Positions 26,323 to 34,504 of a stretch of 64,000 bases of DNA are shown one piece after another. The stretch spans positions 124,001 through 188,000 of the forward strand of contig NZ_SMZP01000001.1 of assembly GCF_013181195.1 (NCBI RefSeq), given 5' to 3'. The notes below the pieces were generated by a model, which saw only the letters and a program-made list of their open reading frames with translations, was not told the origin of the DNA and searched no databases. The translations under genes were made by a program, and so were the position numbers. Source of the DNA: Caulobacter sp. RHG1. Its GTDB lineage: Bacteria; Pseudomonadota; Alphaproteobacteria; Caulobacterales; Caulobacteraceae. Numbering within the stretch: the stretch's first letter is position 1; the number at the start of each line of letters is the position of its first letter.

Positions 26323-27198
26323 ATGGGACGACTGCGCATTCTTCACGAGACCCTCTACACCTACGATCGCCCGGTGCGGTTCGGCCCACAGCGGCTGATG
26401 ATCCGCCCGCGCGACAGCCATGCCCTGCGCATCGTCGAGGCGTCGCTGACGCTGTATCCGCCCGGCGAGACGCGGTGGAGCTATGACGCCAACGGCAACT
26501 GCGTCTGCTTCTTCCGGCCCGACGGCGAGTCCAAGTCCATGCGGGTGGCCAGCGAACTGCTGATCGACCGCTTCCCCGCCCCGCTGGCCCCGCCGCGGAT
26601 CCAAGACCCCCACACCCTGACGCCGATCATCTACGCCGCCGAGGACCGGATCACCCTGGAGCCGTTCATTGCGCCCGTGACCGACGATCCGGACGCGGTG
26701 CTGCTGCGCTGGCTGCGTGAACTGGACACCTGCCGCGACGAGTCCGCACTGGAGTTCCTGCTGCGCGTCAACCGCACCATCCACGAGCAGTTCGAGTACC
26801 AGGGGCGCGAGGCCGAGGGCGTGCAGAGCCCGGTCGAGACGCTGAACCTGCACAGCGGCGCCTGCCGCGATGTCGCCTGGCTGATGGTCGAGGGCCTGCG
26901 CCGCCTGGGCTACGCCGCCCTGTTCGCCACCGGCTACATCCATTCGCCCGGCTCTGAGATCCGCGGTGCGGGCGCCACTCACGCCTGGTGCGAGGTGTTC
27001 CTGCCCGACCTGGGCTGGCTGGAGTTCGATCCGACCAACGGTCTGGCGGAATCGCCGGATCTGATCCGTGTCGCCGCCACCCGAAGCCCCGCTCAGGCGT
27101 TACCCGTGTCCGGCGCCATCATCGGCGACCCCGGCGCATCGCGACTTCACGTCTCCGTGGATGTCAGCCTGGCCGGTGGGATCGCGAGCGCGGCGTGA
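26323..27198 (+). CDS. Transglutaminase-like cysteine peptidase-fold protein
   Basis: The 291-residue cytoplasmic protein has the N-terminal beta domain typical of bacterial transglutaminase-like proteins (RLRILHETLYTYDRPVRFGPQRLMIRPRD) followed by the catalytic core. The Cys is in LNLHSGACRDVAWLMVEGLRRLG, the His in GAGATHAWCEVFLPDLGWLEFDPTNG and the Asp in FDPTNG. Proteins of this type often sit with circularly permuted ATP-grasp and alpha-E genes, which are absent here. Its substrate is unknown. Confidence 0.88.
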   Translation: MGRLRILHETLYTYDRPVRFGPQRLMIRPRDSHALRIVEASLTLYPPGETRWSYDANGNCVCFFRPDGESKSMRVASELLIDRFPAPLAPPRIQDPHTLTPIIYAAEDRITLEPFIAPVTDDPDAVLLRWLRELDTCRDESALEFLLRVNRTIHEQFEYQGREAEGVQSPVETLNLHSGACRDVAWLMVEGLRRLGYAALFATGYIHSPGSEIRGAGATHAWCEVFLPDLGWLEFDPTNGLAESPDLIRVAATRSPAQALPVSGAIIGDPGASRLHVSVDVSLAGGIASAA

Positions 27199-27224
27199 TA
27201 AGAAAAGTGCGGGAGGAACGACCC

Positions 27225-27371
27225 ATGACCAGCGGCTTCCAGAACCAGACCCCCAACTTCACCGGCAGCCTGCCGAAGACCGAGCCCAAGGCCCAGCATG
27301 GCCAAAAGCCGGACAAGGACTGCATGAAGGTAAAGGAAAAACGCTCCTTCGAACCCAAGCCGGGTCACTGA
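27225..27371 (+). CDS. Small basic protein of 48 residues, unknown function
   Basis: An ATG with a strong GGGAGGA ribosome binding site, 26 bases after the transglutaminase-like gene, opens a 48-codon frame beginning MTSGFQNQTPNFTGSLP. It is rich in Lys, Gln and Pro and looks disordered, with a single Cys. The good ribosome binding site and spacing make it a credible gene, probably cotranscribed with its upstream neighbour. Confidence 0.6.
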   Translation: MTSGFQNQTPNFTGSLPKTEPKAQHGQKPDKDCMKVKEKRSFEPKPGH

Positions 27372-27477
27372 CCGCAGAAAACGTGCTTAACGCAAAGTCT
27401 TGTCACGCAAGGTGTCTAGGCACGACGGTAAGGTTTTATTAACCTGCAACCGAGGGGTAACGGGGAGCTGAGCGAGC

Positions 27478-28341
27478 ATGCGAGGGGTCGCGCTCGGAGC
27501 ACTGCTGACGATCACGGCGCTGGCCATGGTCGGAACCGCGACGGCGCTTGCGCCTCGTGCGGCGGAGCCGTTCGACCAGACCCTGACCCTGGCCGGCGGT
27601 CCCGAGGCTGCCACCCGCCTTGCCTATCTCGACGATCCCGACGCCCCGATCGCCACGGCCCGCTATGGCGGCGAGCGCACGCACGCGACGCCGTCGGCGG
27701 AGACCTTCCCAACGCCCGCCGTCGCCACGGTCGCTCTGGCTGGCGGCCCGATCCAGGCGGCGCCCGTCCAAGTCGCGCCAGTCCAGGTCGCCGAAGCCGC
27801 GCCGGCGGAGTCTGAGGCTCCAGCCCGCGCCAAGCCGGCCCCGGAACCGCGCCCTGCCCCTCGACTGTACGCAGAGGCCAAGCCCGCGCCGCGCGGCCCC
27901 GTCCTGGCCCTGACCCACGCGCCGTATCGCCCGCTGCCCGGCAAGGTTCTGCAGGCGCGGGTCGACGACGAGCCCCTGCCCTTCACGCCCCTGGGCCTGC
28001 AGTCGGACGCGGTTCGCCGCCTGACCCTGAACGCCTCGAACCTGATGTCCCGAGCCACAGCCTCGGCCCAAGACCTCAAGCGTGGGCGGTGGCTGATGTA
28101 CGCGGCCAGCTCGGGCAAGGCCTATGGCCTGAACCTGATCCGCGATACCTTCGGCGGCTGGCGCAACGCTGGCGTCAGCGAGGAAAAGCTGGCCCGCTTC
28201 GGCAGCCGCCAAGTGGGGGTGGGCTATCGCAAGGACAACCGCCAGGTCTCGCTGACGGCCACCCAGCGCAAGTTCCGCGGCATCGACTATTCCGACAAGG
28301 ACATGGTCGTGGGCGTCACCGTCTCGGTGCGCGGGAAATAG
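27478..28341 (+). CDS. Exported protein with Ala/Pro-rich linker, unknown function
   Basis: The 287-residue protein has an N-terminal hydrophobic segment (GALLTITALAMVGTATALAP) that acts as a signal or anchor. A long Ala/Pro/Val linker (about 85-150, PIQAAPVQVAPVQVAEAAPAE) precedes a C-terminal globular region with LKRGRWLMYAASSGKAYGLNLIRDTFGGWRN and VGYRKDNRQVSLTATQRKFRG. This suggests a periplasmic domain on a flexible tether. The 106 bases before the ATG contain ATTAACC and an AGGTT-N5-AACCT inverted repeat that could be regulatory. Confidence 0.7.
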   Translation: MRGVALGALLTITALAMVGTATALAPRAAEPFDQTLTLAGGPEAATRLAYLDDPDAPIATARYGGERTHATPSAETFPTPAVATVALAGGPIQAAPVQVAPVQVAEAAPAESEAPARAKPAPEPRPAPRLYAEAKPAPRGPVLALTHAPYRPLPGKVLQARVDDEPLPFTPLGLQSDAVRRLTLNASNLMSRATASAQDLKRGRWLMYAASSGKAYGLNLIRDTFGGWRNAGVSEEKLARFGSRQVGVGYRKDNRQVSLTATQRKFRGIDYSDKDMVVGVTVSVRGK

Positions 28342-28343
28342 GC

Positions 28344-28643
28344 CTAGCCCTTCCGCCGCCCACCGCGGGAATGGTTCGCCGTCATCGGATCGGGTTTGCG
28401 CGGCGGGGTCCAGCCTTCTGGCGCCTTGGGAACGGGCTGATCCGTCCCCAGCCCCATGCGTCCCGGAACCTGGCGCTGGAAGTAGGACGCTTGCGGCGCG
28501 CCCTCGACATCCCGGACATGGGCGCTGCGGCGGATGCCGTCGATCTGGTCGCGCAGCCTGGCGGCCGCTTCGAAATCCTGAGCGGCGACAGCCGTTTCCA
28601 GCTGCTCTTTCAGGTCGTCGAGGTGGGACACGCGCGCCTCCAT
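28344..28643 (-). CDS. UvrB/UvrC-motif (UVR domain) protein
   Basis: The 99-residue protein starts MEARVSHLDDLKEQLETAVAAQDFEAAARLRDQIDGIR, a clear UVR helical hairpin like the one that joins UvrB and UvrC. The C-terminal half is basic and Pro-rich (PEGWTPPRKPDPMTANHSRGGRRKG). I chose the second ATG (28643) because GGGAG lies 8 bases upstream; a first ATG at 28658 would add 5 residues. Both ATGs fall within an 8-bp inverted repeat (CCATGGGA / TCCCATGG, 28640-28660). It follows the leucine dehydrogenase gene and may be cotranscribed. Confidence 0.75.
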   Translation of the reverse strand: MEARVSHLDDLKEQLETAVAAQDFEAAARLRDQIDGIRRSAHVRDVEGAPQASYFQRQVPGRMGLGTDQPVPKAPEGWTPPRKPDPMTANHSRGGRRKG

Positions 28644-28679
28644 GGGATGGACTCCCATGGAGAACGCATCAGGCCGAGG

Positions 28680-29741
28680 TTAGCCCCGCGCAGCGGCGAT
28701 GCGAGCGCGGGCGATCTCGTCGGCGACCAGATTGGCCGGGCGCTTCTCGCGGATGGACTGGTCGATGACCTCGCCCAGGGTCTGGGCCAGGCGGTCCAGC
28801 TTGCCGGCCACCCAGGCGCCGTCGAAGGCCCCGCCGGCTTCAAGGGCGCGGATCTCGGCGGCCACATTGATGATGCCGCCGCCGTTGATGACGTAGTCGG
28901 GGGCGTAGAGGATGCCGCGGTCGAACACGGTCTGGCCGATCATGGCGTCGGCCAGCTGGTTGTTGGCGCCGCCGGCGATGACCTTGACCTTCAGGCGCGG
29001 CAGGGTCGTGGCCGAGATCGCGCCACCAAGCGCACAAGGGGCGAAGACGTCGGCCTCGACGTCGAAGATGGCGTCGGCCGGCACGATGGTCGCGCCGGTC
29101 TTCTCCGCGACTTCGTTGAGGGCCTGCTGGTTGACGTCGGCGATGGTCAGCACGGCGCCGGCCGCGTGTAGCTTTTCCGCCAGATAGGCGCCGACATGGC
29201 CCACGCCCTGGATGGCCACGTGCACGCCGCTCAGGTCGCGGTTCAGGGCGCGCTCGACGCACAGACGCACGCCGCGGAACACGCCCTCGGCGGTGACCGG
29301 CGACGGATCGCCCGAGGCGGCCGCGTGGCCCTCCAAGCCGGCGACGAAGCGGGTGGTCTTGCGGGTGTTTTCCAGGTCGGCCGGCGAGACGCCGACATCC
29401 TCGGCCGTCCAGTAGCGGCCGTTCAGGCTGTCGACGGCGCGGCCGAACGCTTCGAACAGCTCCGGCGTCTTCTGGCTGCGGCTGTCGCCGATGATCACGG
29501 CCTTGCCGCCGCCGAAATCGAGATCGGCCATGGCGTTCTTGTAGGACATGCCGCGCGACAGGCGCAGAGCGTCGGTCAACGCCGCCTCGCTGCTGGCATA
29601 GTCCCACATGCGGCAACCGCCGGCGGCCGGGCCGCGCGCGGTGGAGTGGATCGCGACGATCGACTTCAGGCCGGTTTTTTCGTCGAAGAAAGCGTGGACG
29701 CCTTCGTGTCCCTCGAAATCGGGGGAATCGAACAAGGTCAT
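28680..29741 (-). CDS. Leucine dehydrogenase (Glu/Leu/Phe/Val dehydrogenase family)
   Basis: NAD-dependent oxidative deamination of branched-chain amino acids is the likely reaction. The 353-residue protein has the substrate domain with catalytic lysines (GPAAGGCRMW, SYKNAMADLDFGGGKAVIIGD) and the Rossmann domain (VHVAIQGVGHVGAYLAEKLHAAGA). The length fits leucine or phenylalanine dehydrogenases rather than the larger glutamate enzymes. VINGGGIINVAAEI near the C-terminus is also typical. Confidence 0.9.
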   Translation of the reverse strand: MTLFDSPDFEGHEGVHAFFDEKTGLKSIVAIHSTARGPAAGGCRMWDYASSEAALTDALRLSRGMSYKNAMADLDFGGGKAVIIGDSRSQKTPELFEAFGRAVDSLNGRYWTAEDVGVSPADLENTRKTTRFVAGLEGHAAASGDPSPVTAEGVFRGVRLCVERALNRDLSGVHVAIQGVGHVGAYLAEKLHAAGAVLTIADVNQQALNEVAEKTGATIVPADAIFDVEADVFAPCALGGAISATTLPRLKVKVIAGGANNQLADAMIGQTVFDRGILYAPDYVINGGGIINVAAEIRALEAGGAFDGAWVAGKLDRLAQTLGEVIDQSIREKRPANLVADEIARARIAAARG

Positions 29742-29802
29742 GCCATCGGTCTCGCGTCAGCCAGAATGAACTGATCGGCGGTTTACGCCCGCCGGCCGCC
29801 CG

Positions 29803-30849
29803 TCACAAGCCCTGTGACTTGCGAGAACGTTTCGGGCGCTTGGGCGCATCCATCGCCTTCATCGCCGCCACACTGGACGGGATCGACGGCGCGCCCGACG
29901 GCGGCCAGGGGCCTGAGGTCTCGCGCAGGAACGTCACCGCGTCACCCCAGACGTTGCGGGCCTGCTTGTCGACCAGAAGCAGGTGATGGCCTTCGGCGTA
30001 GTAGGCGGTCTTCACGCCTCGCAGCCGGGTCGAAGCCTCGATCGTCGGCTCGCGCGGAATGACCTGATCCTTGGCTCCGTAGAACCAAGCGGTCGGCGCG
30101 TGGACCTCGTCGGTCGACTTCCAGGCCCGCTCCATCAGGTTGACCAGGCCGTAGATGGTGTCCGACCGCGCGCCCCAGATCATCAGCGGGTCACGACCCA
30201 TGCGGCGCAGCTCGTCGATATTGTCCGAGGCCATGATCTCGCGGGTCAGCCAGTCCGGCGGCTCGACCACCCAGCCCCCGACGGTATGGGCCGTCAGCCA
30301 GAGACTCAGGCGATTGGGCAGCGGCTGAGCCGACCAGCCCCAGACGGCAGGCGCGAACAGCATCAGCTTGTCGACCGGCGGCGGATTGGCGCCGGCCATG
30401 GCGCTGATCGCCAGCGCCCCGCCCATGCTGATCCCGGCCAGCGCGATCTTCGCCCCCGGATGCCGCTCGCGCAGCACCACGATCAAGGCGCGCAGGTCGT
30501 CCAGGACGAGATCGGCCGGCGCCCAGACCCCGCGCTCGGGCGAGCGGCCAAAGCCCCGGACGTCCAGGGCGTAGGTCGCGATCCCCTGCCCCGCCCACCA
30601 GTCGGCGGCGAGGTGATAGGCGTTGGCGTAGTCGTTCATGCCGTGAAGGCCGACGATGACCCAATCGGGCTCGCTCTGTGGCATCCAGCGCATCAGGCCA
30701 AGCTTGGCGCCATCGAAGCTGAGGAAGCCGTCATCGACGATCCGCGGCCCGCGAAAGCCCAGCGCCGCCAGCTCGGGCCTCTGCTTAAGCGGCGCGCAGG
30801 CGCTCAGCACGGCGGCGGACGCGGTCAGGATCAGGGCGCGGCGGTTCAT
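29803..30849 (-). CDS. Alpha/beta hydrolase, monoacylglycerol lipase-like lipoprotein
   Basis: The 348-residue protein starts at the ATG at 30849, overlapping the upstream UDG stop (ATGA). A short signal peptide ends in a lipobox (LSACAPLKQ). The hydrolase fold shows the HGMNDY oxyanion segment, nucleophile elbow LAGISMGGAL (GxSxG), Asp near YGAKDQVIPRE and His in AEGHHLLL. The serine aminopeptidase/monoacylglycerol lipase-like lid region follows. A basic C-terminal tail (DAPKRPKRSRKSQGL) is unusual for a lipoprotein hydrolase. Confidence 0.85.
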   Translation of the reverse strand: MNRRALILTASAAVLSACAPLKQRPELAALGFRGPRIVDDGFLSFDGAKLGLMRWMPQSEPDWVIVGLHGMNDYANAYHLAADWWAGQGIATYALDVRGFGRSPERGVWAPADLVLDDLRALIVVLRERHPGAKIALAGISMGGALAISAMAGANPPPVDKLMLFAPAVWGWSAQPLPNRLSLWLTAHTVGGWVVEPPDWLTREIMASDNIDELRRMGRDPLMIWGARSDTIYGLVNLMERAWKSTDEVHAPTAWFYGAKDQVIPREPTIEASTRLRGVKTAYYAEGHHLLLVDKQARNVWGDAVTFLRETSGPWPPSGAPSIPSSVAAMKAMDAPKRPKRSRKSQGL

Positions 30850-31430
30850 AGCTTCAGAATGTCCGCGACACGCTGGCGAAGATAGGGCGTGACCTCGGCC
30901 TCGAACCAGGGATTGCGCTTCAGCCAGGCGGTGTTGCGCCACGACGGGTGCGGCATGGGCAGGACGTTCGGGCCGAACTCCCGCCAGCGGGCGATGGTCT
31001 CGGTCATGGTCTTGCCGGTTCGGCCCGGCAGCGCCCAGTCTTGAGCGTAGCTGCCGACCAGCAGGGTCAGCTCGACATTGGGCAGTTCGGCGAGAAGCTG
31101 CGGCCGCCACATCGCCGCGCAGCGCGGCGGCGGCGGATAGTCGCCGCCCTTGGGGTTGGTCCCTGGAAAGCAGAAGGCCATGGCCGCCACGCCGATCTCC
31201 GGCCGGCCGTAGAAGGTGTCGCGATCGATCCCCATCCACTGCCGCAGACGCTGGCCGGACGGATCGTTGAACGGTAGCCCGGTCTCGTGGACCAGCCTTC
31301 CTGGCGCCTGGCCGGCGATCAGGATGCGGGTCTCTTCCCGCACCCGGGTCACCGGCCGGGGAACGTACGGCAGATACGGCGCGCACGCCCGGCAGGCGGC
31401 GATGTCGGAAAGGAGCGTGTCGAGCGGCAT
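30846..31430 (-). CDS. Uracil-DNA glycosylase superfamily protein
   Basis: The 194-residue protein has motif A GQAPGRLVHETGLPFNDPSGQRLRQWMG and motif B MPHPSWRN of the UDG superfamily, plus an N-terminal CRAC pair. It resembles the uracil-DNA glycosylase-like family rather than classical Ung. Activity on uracil is not assured from the motifs. It overlaps the downstream hydrolase gene by 4 bases. Confidence 0.85.
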   Translation of the reverse strand: MPLDTLLSDIAACRACAPYLPYVPRPVTRVREETRILIAGQAPGRLVHETGLPFNDPSGQRLRQWMGIDRDTFYGRPEIGVAAMAFCFPGTNPKGGDYPPPPRCAAMWRPQLLAELPNVELTLLVGSYAQDWALPGRTGKTMTETIARWREFGPNVLPMPHPSWRNTAWLKRNPWFEAEVTPYLRQRVADILKL

Positions 31431-31464
31431 CGGCGAGGATTTAGGATCGCATCGCCGAACGCCA

Positions 31465-31502
31465 AGCGTGACTAGTCTTCCTCAGCGTGACTAGTCTTCC
31501 TC
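31465..31502. repeat. Perfect tandem duplication of 19 bp
   Basis: AGCGTGACTAGTCTTCCTC occurs twice head to tail (31465-31483 and 31484-31502). The right copy contains the last codons and the stop of the DUF3253 gene; the left copy is therefore a duplicated gene end lying just outside it. Confidence 0.95.
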
Positions 31503-31796
31503 GCCGTCGATGTCGTCTTCGACGACCGTGTCCTCGAAGCTGGTCGGGTCGCCTTCCAGCCGGGTGCGGATGCGATAGACGCCGCGGAATTTCTCCGGAT
31601 TGACCGGCTTGTTGTGGCGCAGGATCACCACCTTGCCCTCGCGGGCCAGCTCGATGGCGTTGGTGCGCACATGGCCCAGGATCTGCTGCCAGCGCTCGGG
31701 CTGGACCGCCTTGGCGACGTTCATCGGGTCGATCGACTTGCCCTCGGCCAGCGGCGCCAGCAGGGACAGGATGGTGTCTTGGATCGGGGAGGTCAT
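31491..31796 (-). CDS. DUF3253 family protein
   Basis: The 101-residue protein begins MTSPIQDTILSLLAPLAEGKSIDPMNVAKAVQPERWQQILGHVRTNAIELAREGKVVILRHNKPVNP, matching the small helical DUF3253 fold of unknown function. A run of acidic residues closes the protein (DTVVEDDIDGEED). It lies 60 bases before the start of UDG on the same strand, and its 3' end carries the 19-bp duplication. Confidence 0.85.
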   Translation of the reverse strand: MTSPIQDTILSLLAPLAEGKSIDPMNVAKAVQPERWQQILGHVRTNAIELAREGKVVILRHNKPVNPEKFRGVYRIRTRLEGDPTSFEDTVVEDDIDGEED

Positions 31797-31903
31797 GGAC
31801 GCTCCCTTGCCACGGATTGTCAGCAGAGGCGAGAGCGGCGGCTTGCGCCGGCGAATGCGCCCTTCTAACTGAACATCGATAAGAACAAGCGGAGGGGACC
31901 GAC

Positions 31904-32356
31904 ATGGACGGCGGCAACGAGATCAGCAGCGGACCGCGCCTGGTGGACGGCGGCGAATGGGCCGGCTGGCGGACCTGGTCGGGGCTGGATCCGTTCGAGG
32001 ACCAGTCGGGGCCGTTCTATTTCCGCGAGGATGACGCCGGCGTCGTCACCACCGCCTTCCGCGCCGAGACCAAGCACATGAACGGCGGCGGCTTCATGCA
32101 CGGCGGCTGCATGATGACCTTCGCCGACTTCTCGCTGTTCGCCATCGCCTGGAAGGAACTGGCCGACAGCCGCGCGGTGACCGTCAGCCTGAACGGCGAG
32201 TTCGTCGGACCCGCTCGCCCCGGCGACCTGGTCACGGCCACCGGCGAGGTGGTCCGCGCCGGCGGCTCGCTGCTGTTCGTGCGGGGGCTGATCTCGACCG
32301 GCGGGAGCCCGATGCTGAACTTCTCGGGCGTGGTGAAGAAGATCCGGTCGCGCTAG
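31904..32356 (+). CDS. PaaI-type hotdog thioesterase
   Basis: The 150-residue protein has the hotdog signature KHMNGGGFMHGGCMMTFADFSLFAIAWK and the strand pattern AVTVSLNGEFVGPARPGDLVTATGEVVRAGGSLLFVRG. It likely hydrolyses a medium-chain or aromatic acyl-CoA; the substrate is not evident. It is convergent with the GST gene, only 2 bases between stops. Confidence 0.85.
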   Translation: MDGGNEISSGPRLVDGGEWAGWRTWSGLDPFEDQSGPFYFREDDAGVVTTAFRAETKHMNGGGFMHGGCMMTFADFSLFAIAWKELADSRAVTVSLNGEFVGPARPGDLVTATGEVVRAGGSLLFVRGLISTGGSPMLNFSGVVKKIRSR

Positions 32357-32358
32357 CG

Positions 32359-32976
32359 CTACACACCCGCCTTCGCCGCTGGCCGCGCGTTCATCTCGGC
32401 GAGCCAGCGGTTCACGTGCGCCAGCTCCGCGTCGGGCCGGAATCGGACCATGCGCGCGAAGTCCAGGCCGGTGACGGCGATGATGTCGGCGATGGTCACG
32501 CGGTCGGCGGCGATGAAGGGGCTCTCGGCCAGGCGCCGGTCGAAGACTTTCAGCGCCCGTTCGGCGGCCTTGCGGTTGCTCTCGGCGATCTCGGGGACCT
32601 GGGTCTCGATCGCCGCCAGCGCCGGGTGACCATGGCGCACGGCCATCATCAGCGGGGTCGACAGCAGCATCTCGGCCCGACGCGTCCACATCTCGATCAC
32701 CGCCGTCTCGCGCGGGTCGCGACCGAACAGGTTCGGCTCGGGATACACGCTCTCCAGATAACGGCAGATGGCCACCGACTCGGTGATGGTGGTGGTTTCG
32801 TCGATCTCCAGCGCCGGCACGTTGGGCAGGCCGGCCTTGGCCAGGTAATCGGGCTGGCGATGCTGACCGCCGAAGATGTCGATGTCGACGATCTCGACGT
32901 CCTCGATCCCCTTCTCGGCCATGAACCAGCGCACCCGACGAGGATTGGGCGCACGACGGCTGTCATAGAGCTTCAC
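32359..32976 (-). CDS. Glutathione S-transferase family protein
   Basis: The 205-residue protein starts with a thioredoxin-like N-domain (KLYDSRRAPNPRRVRWFMAEKGIEDVEIVDID, with LPNVPALEIDETTTITESVAICRYLE as the glutathione-binding part). The helical C-domain ends IAADRVTIADIIAVTGLDFARMV. The start is a GTG at 32976. Its ribosome binding site GGGAGG lies inside the downstream stem of the nupC terminator (32984-33010), 9 bases before the start. Confidence 0.88.
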   Translation of the reverse strand: MKLYDSRRAPNPRRVRWFMAEKGIEDVEIVDIDIFGGQHRQPDYLAKAGLPNVPALEIDETTTITESVAICRYLESVYPEPNLFGRDPRETAVIEMWTRRAEMLLSTPLMMAVRHGHPALAAIETQVPEIAESNRKAAERALKVFDRRLAESPFIAADRVTIADIIAVTGLDFARMVRFRPDAELAHVNRWLAEMNARPAAKAGV

Positions 32977-32978
32977 AA

Positions 32979-33010
32979 CAAAAATCCTCCCGGCTTTTGA
33001 CCGGGAGGAT
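32979..33010 (-). terminator. Terminator after the nucleoside transporter gene
   Basis: Read on the minus strand, ATCCTCCCGG (33010-33001), a 7-base loop, CCGGGAGGAT (32993-32984) and then TTTTTGTT form an intrinsic terminator 32 bases after the transporter stop. The second arm also contains the ribosome binding site of the GST gene. Confidence 0.85.
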
Positions 33011-33041
33011 GGCTTGTCTTCCGCTAGGGAATGAAAGGGCG

Positions 33042-34322
33042 TTACAGCCCGAACAGCACCCGCGGCATCAGGCCGACCAGCGAGCCGGTCAGGCAGGTGG
33101 CCAGGAAACCGGCCATCATCGCCTTCCAGACCAGGCCCAGGATTTCCTGGCGGCGCTGGGGGACCAGGACCGAGAAGCCGGCCACGTTCATGCCGACCGA
33201 GCCGATGTTGGCGAAGCCGCACAGGGCATAGGTCAGGATCATGCGGCTGCGCTCGTCCAGCGTGCCCACGGCGATCTTCGACATCTGGATGAAGGCGGTG
33301 AACTCGGTGAGGATCAGCTTCACGCCCAGCAGGCCGCCGGCGGTGCCAGCTTCCTTCCACGGCACGCCCATGGCCCAGGCCAGGGGCGAGAAGACCACGC
33401 CCAGGCCGCGGGCGATGCTCAGCGGCTGGCCGCCGACGTCGGGCATCGCGCCCAGGAACTTGTCGACCATGGTGGCCAGGGCCACGAAGACGATCAGGGT
33501 GGCGCCGACGTTCAGGGCGATCTGCAGGCCGTCGGTGGTGCCCTTCATGACCGCGTCGATGGCGCTGCCATAGGTCTTGTCCTCACCGGCTAGGTCCAGG
33601 TCCGCGCCCTTCTCCATCGGGTCGGACGGCACAATGATGCGGGCCAGCAGCACGCCGGCCGGAGCCGAGATGATCGAGGCGGTCAGCACGTGGGCCGCGG
33701 CGTTGGGCAGCACGCCGGCCAGGATGGTGGCGTAGGCGACCATGGTCGAACCGGAGACGCAGGCCATGCCGACCGTGATCAGCATGAAGAGTTCCGAGCG
33801 GCTCAGCTTGTCCAGATAGGCGCGGATGAAGATCGGGCCTTCGATCTGGCCCATGAAGATGGTGGCGGCGGTGGCCAGGGCCGGCGGACCGCGCAGGCCC
33901 AGGGTCTTCTGGAAGATGAAGCCGAAGCCTTGAGCGGCCCACTTCAGGATCTTCCAGTGCCACAGCAGCGCCGACAGGGCGCAGACCACCAGGATCACGG
34001 GCATGACCCGGAAGGCGAAGATGAAGCCGGCGCCCGGATTGTTGACCGGATAGGGCTGCTCGCCGCCGGCCAGGAAGCCGAACACGAAGGCGGTGCCGGC
34101 CTGGGTCGAGCTGGCCAGGCCCTCGACGGCGCCGTTGACGCCCTGCAACAGCTGGCGCGCCTGGGGCAGGCCGAACAGGACCAGCACCAGCAGCACTTGG
34201 ACGAAGATGGCGGCGATCGCCAGCACCCAGGGGAATCGCTTGCGATTCTCGGAAACGAGCCAGCAGAGGCCCAAGGTGAGCGCCAGACCCGCCAGGGCTT
34301 GGACGTTCTCAGGACGGAACAT
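33042..34322 (-). CDS. Concentrative nucleoside transporter (NupC/CNT family)
   Basis: Imports nucleosides by proton or sodium symport. The 426-residue protein has about ten hydrophobic segments and CNT motifs FVFGFLAGGEQPY, GQIEGPIFIRAYLDKLSRSELFMLITVGMACVSGSTMVAYATIL and GVKLILTEFTAFIQM. I chose the ATG at 34322 (MFRPENVQALAGLAL), which directly precedes the first helix; an in-frame TTG at 34370 would add 16 residues. The ribosome binding site at 34322 is weak. A terminator follows the gene. Confidence 0.88.
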   Translation of the reverse strand: MFRPENVQALAGLALTLGLCWLVSENRKRFPWVLAIAAIFVQVLLVLVLFGLPQARQLLQGVNGAVEGLASSTQAGTAFVFGFLAGGEQPYPVNNPGAGFIFAFRVMPVILVVCALSALLWHWKILKWAAQGFGFIFQKTLGLRGPPALATAATIFMGQIEGPIFIRAYLDKLSRSELFMLITVGMACVSGSTMVAYATILAGVLPNAAAHVLTASIISAPAGVLLARIIVPSDPMEKGADLDLAGEDKTYGSAIDAVMKGTTDGLQIALNVGATLIVFVALATMVDKFLGAMPDVGGQPLSIARGLGVVFSPLAWAMGVPWKEAGTAGGLLGVKLILTEFTAFIQMSKIAVGTLDERSRMILTYALCGFANIGSVGMNVAGFSVLVPQRRQEILGLVWKAMMAGFLATCLTGSLVGLMPRVLFGL

Positions 34323-34465
34323 CAAGAGGAAGACCTTACAAAGAGGCGACGCCCCCGCGACGCCAACCAAGGGCGCAGAATGACACCAAGACGCCCGCCT
34401 CGCGCAAGCGGCTTGCTTAGGGAATGGTTAAGGAAGCGGCGAAATGCCTCGTCCAGACCCCTGAA

Positions 34466-34496
34466 CGTCATCCCGCGCATAGGGCGCGGGATGACG
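34466..34496. repeat. Short palindromic hairpin of the CGTCATCCCGCGC family
   Basis: CGTCATCCCGCGC (34466-34478) and its exact complement (34484-34496) flank a 5-base loop. The arm repeats the first 13 bases of the 31-bp arms at 16557/16670. It lies 8 bases beyond the stop of the EF-hand gene and could stabilise or end that transcript, but no T-tract follows. Confidence 0.75.
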
Positions 34497-34504
34497 ATTG
34501 AAGC

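Noticed and set aside
27425..27477. CtrA box upstream of the exported protein at 27478
   Set aside because: ATTAACC is present but the second TTAA at the required spacing is missing, and the match is no better than expected in an AT-rich promoter.
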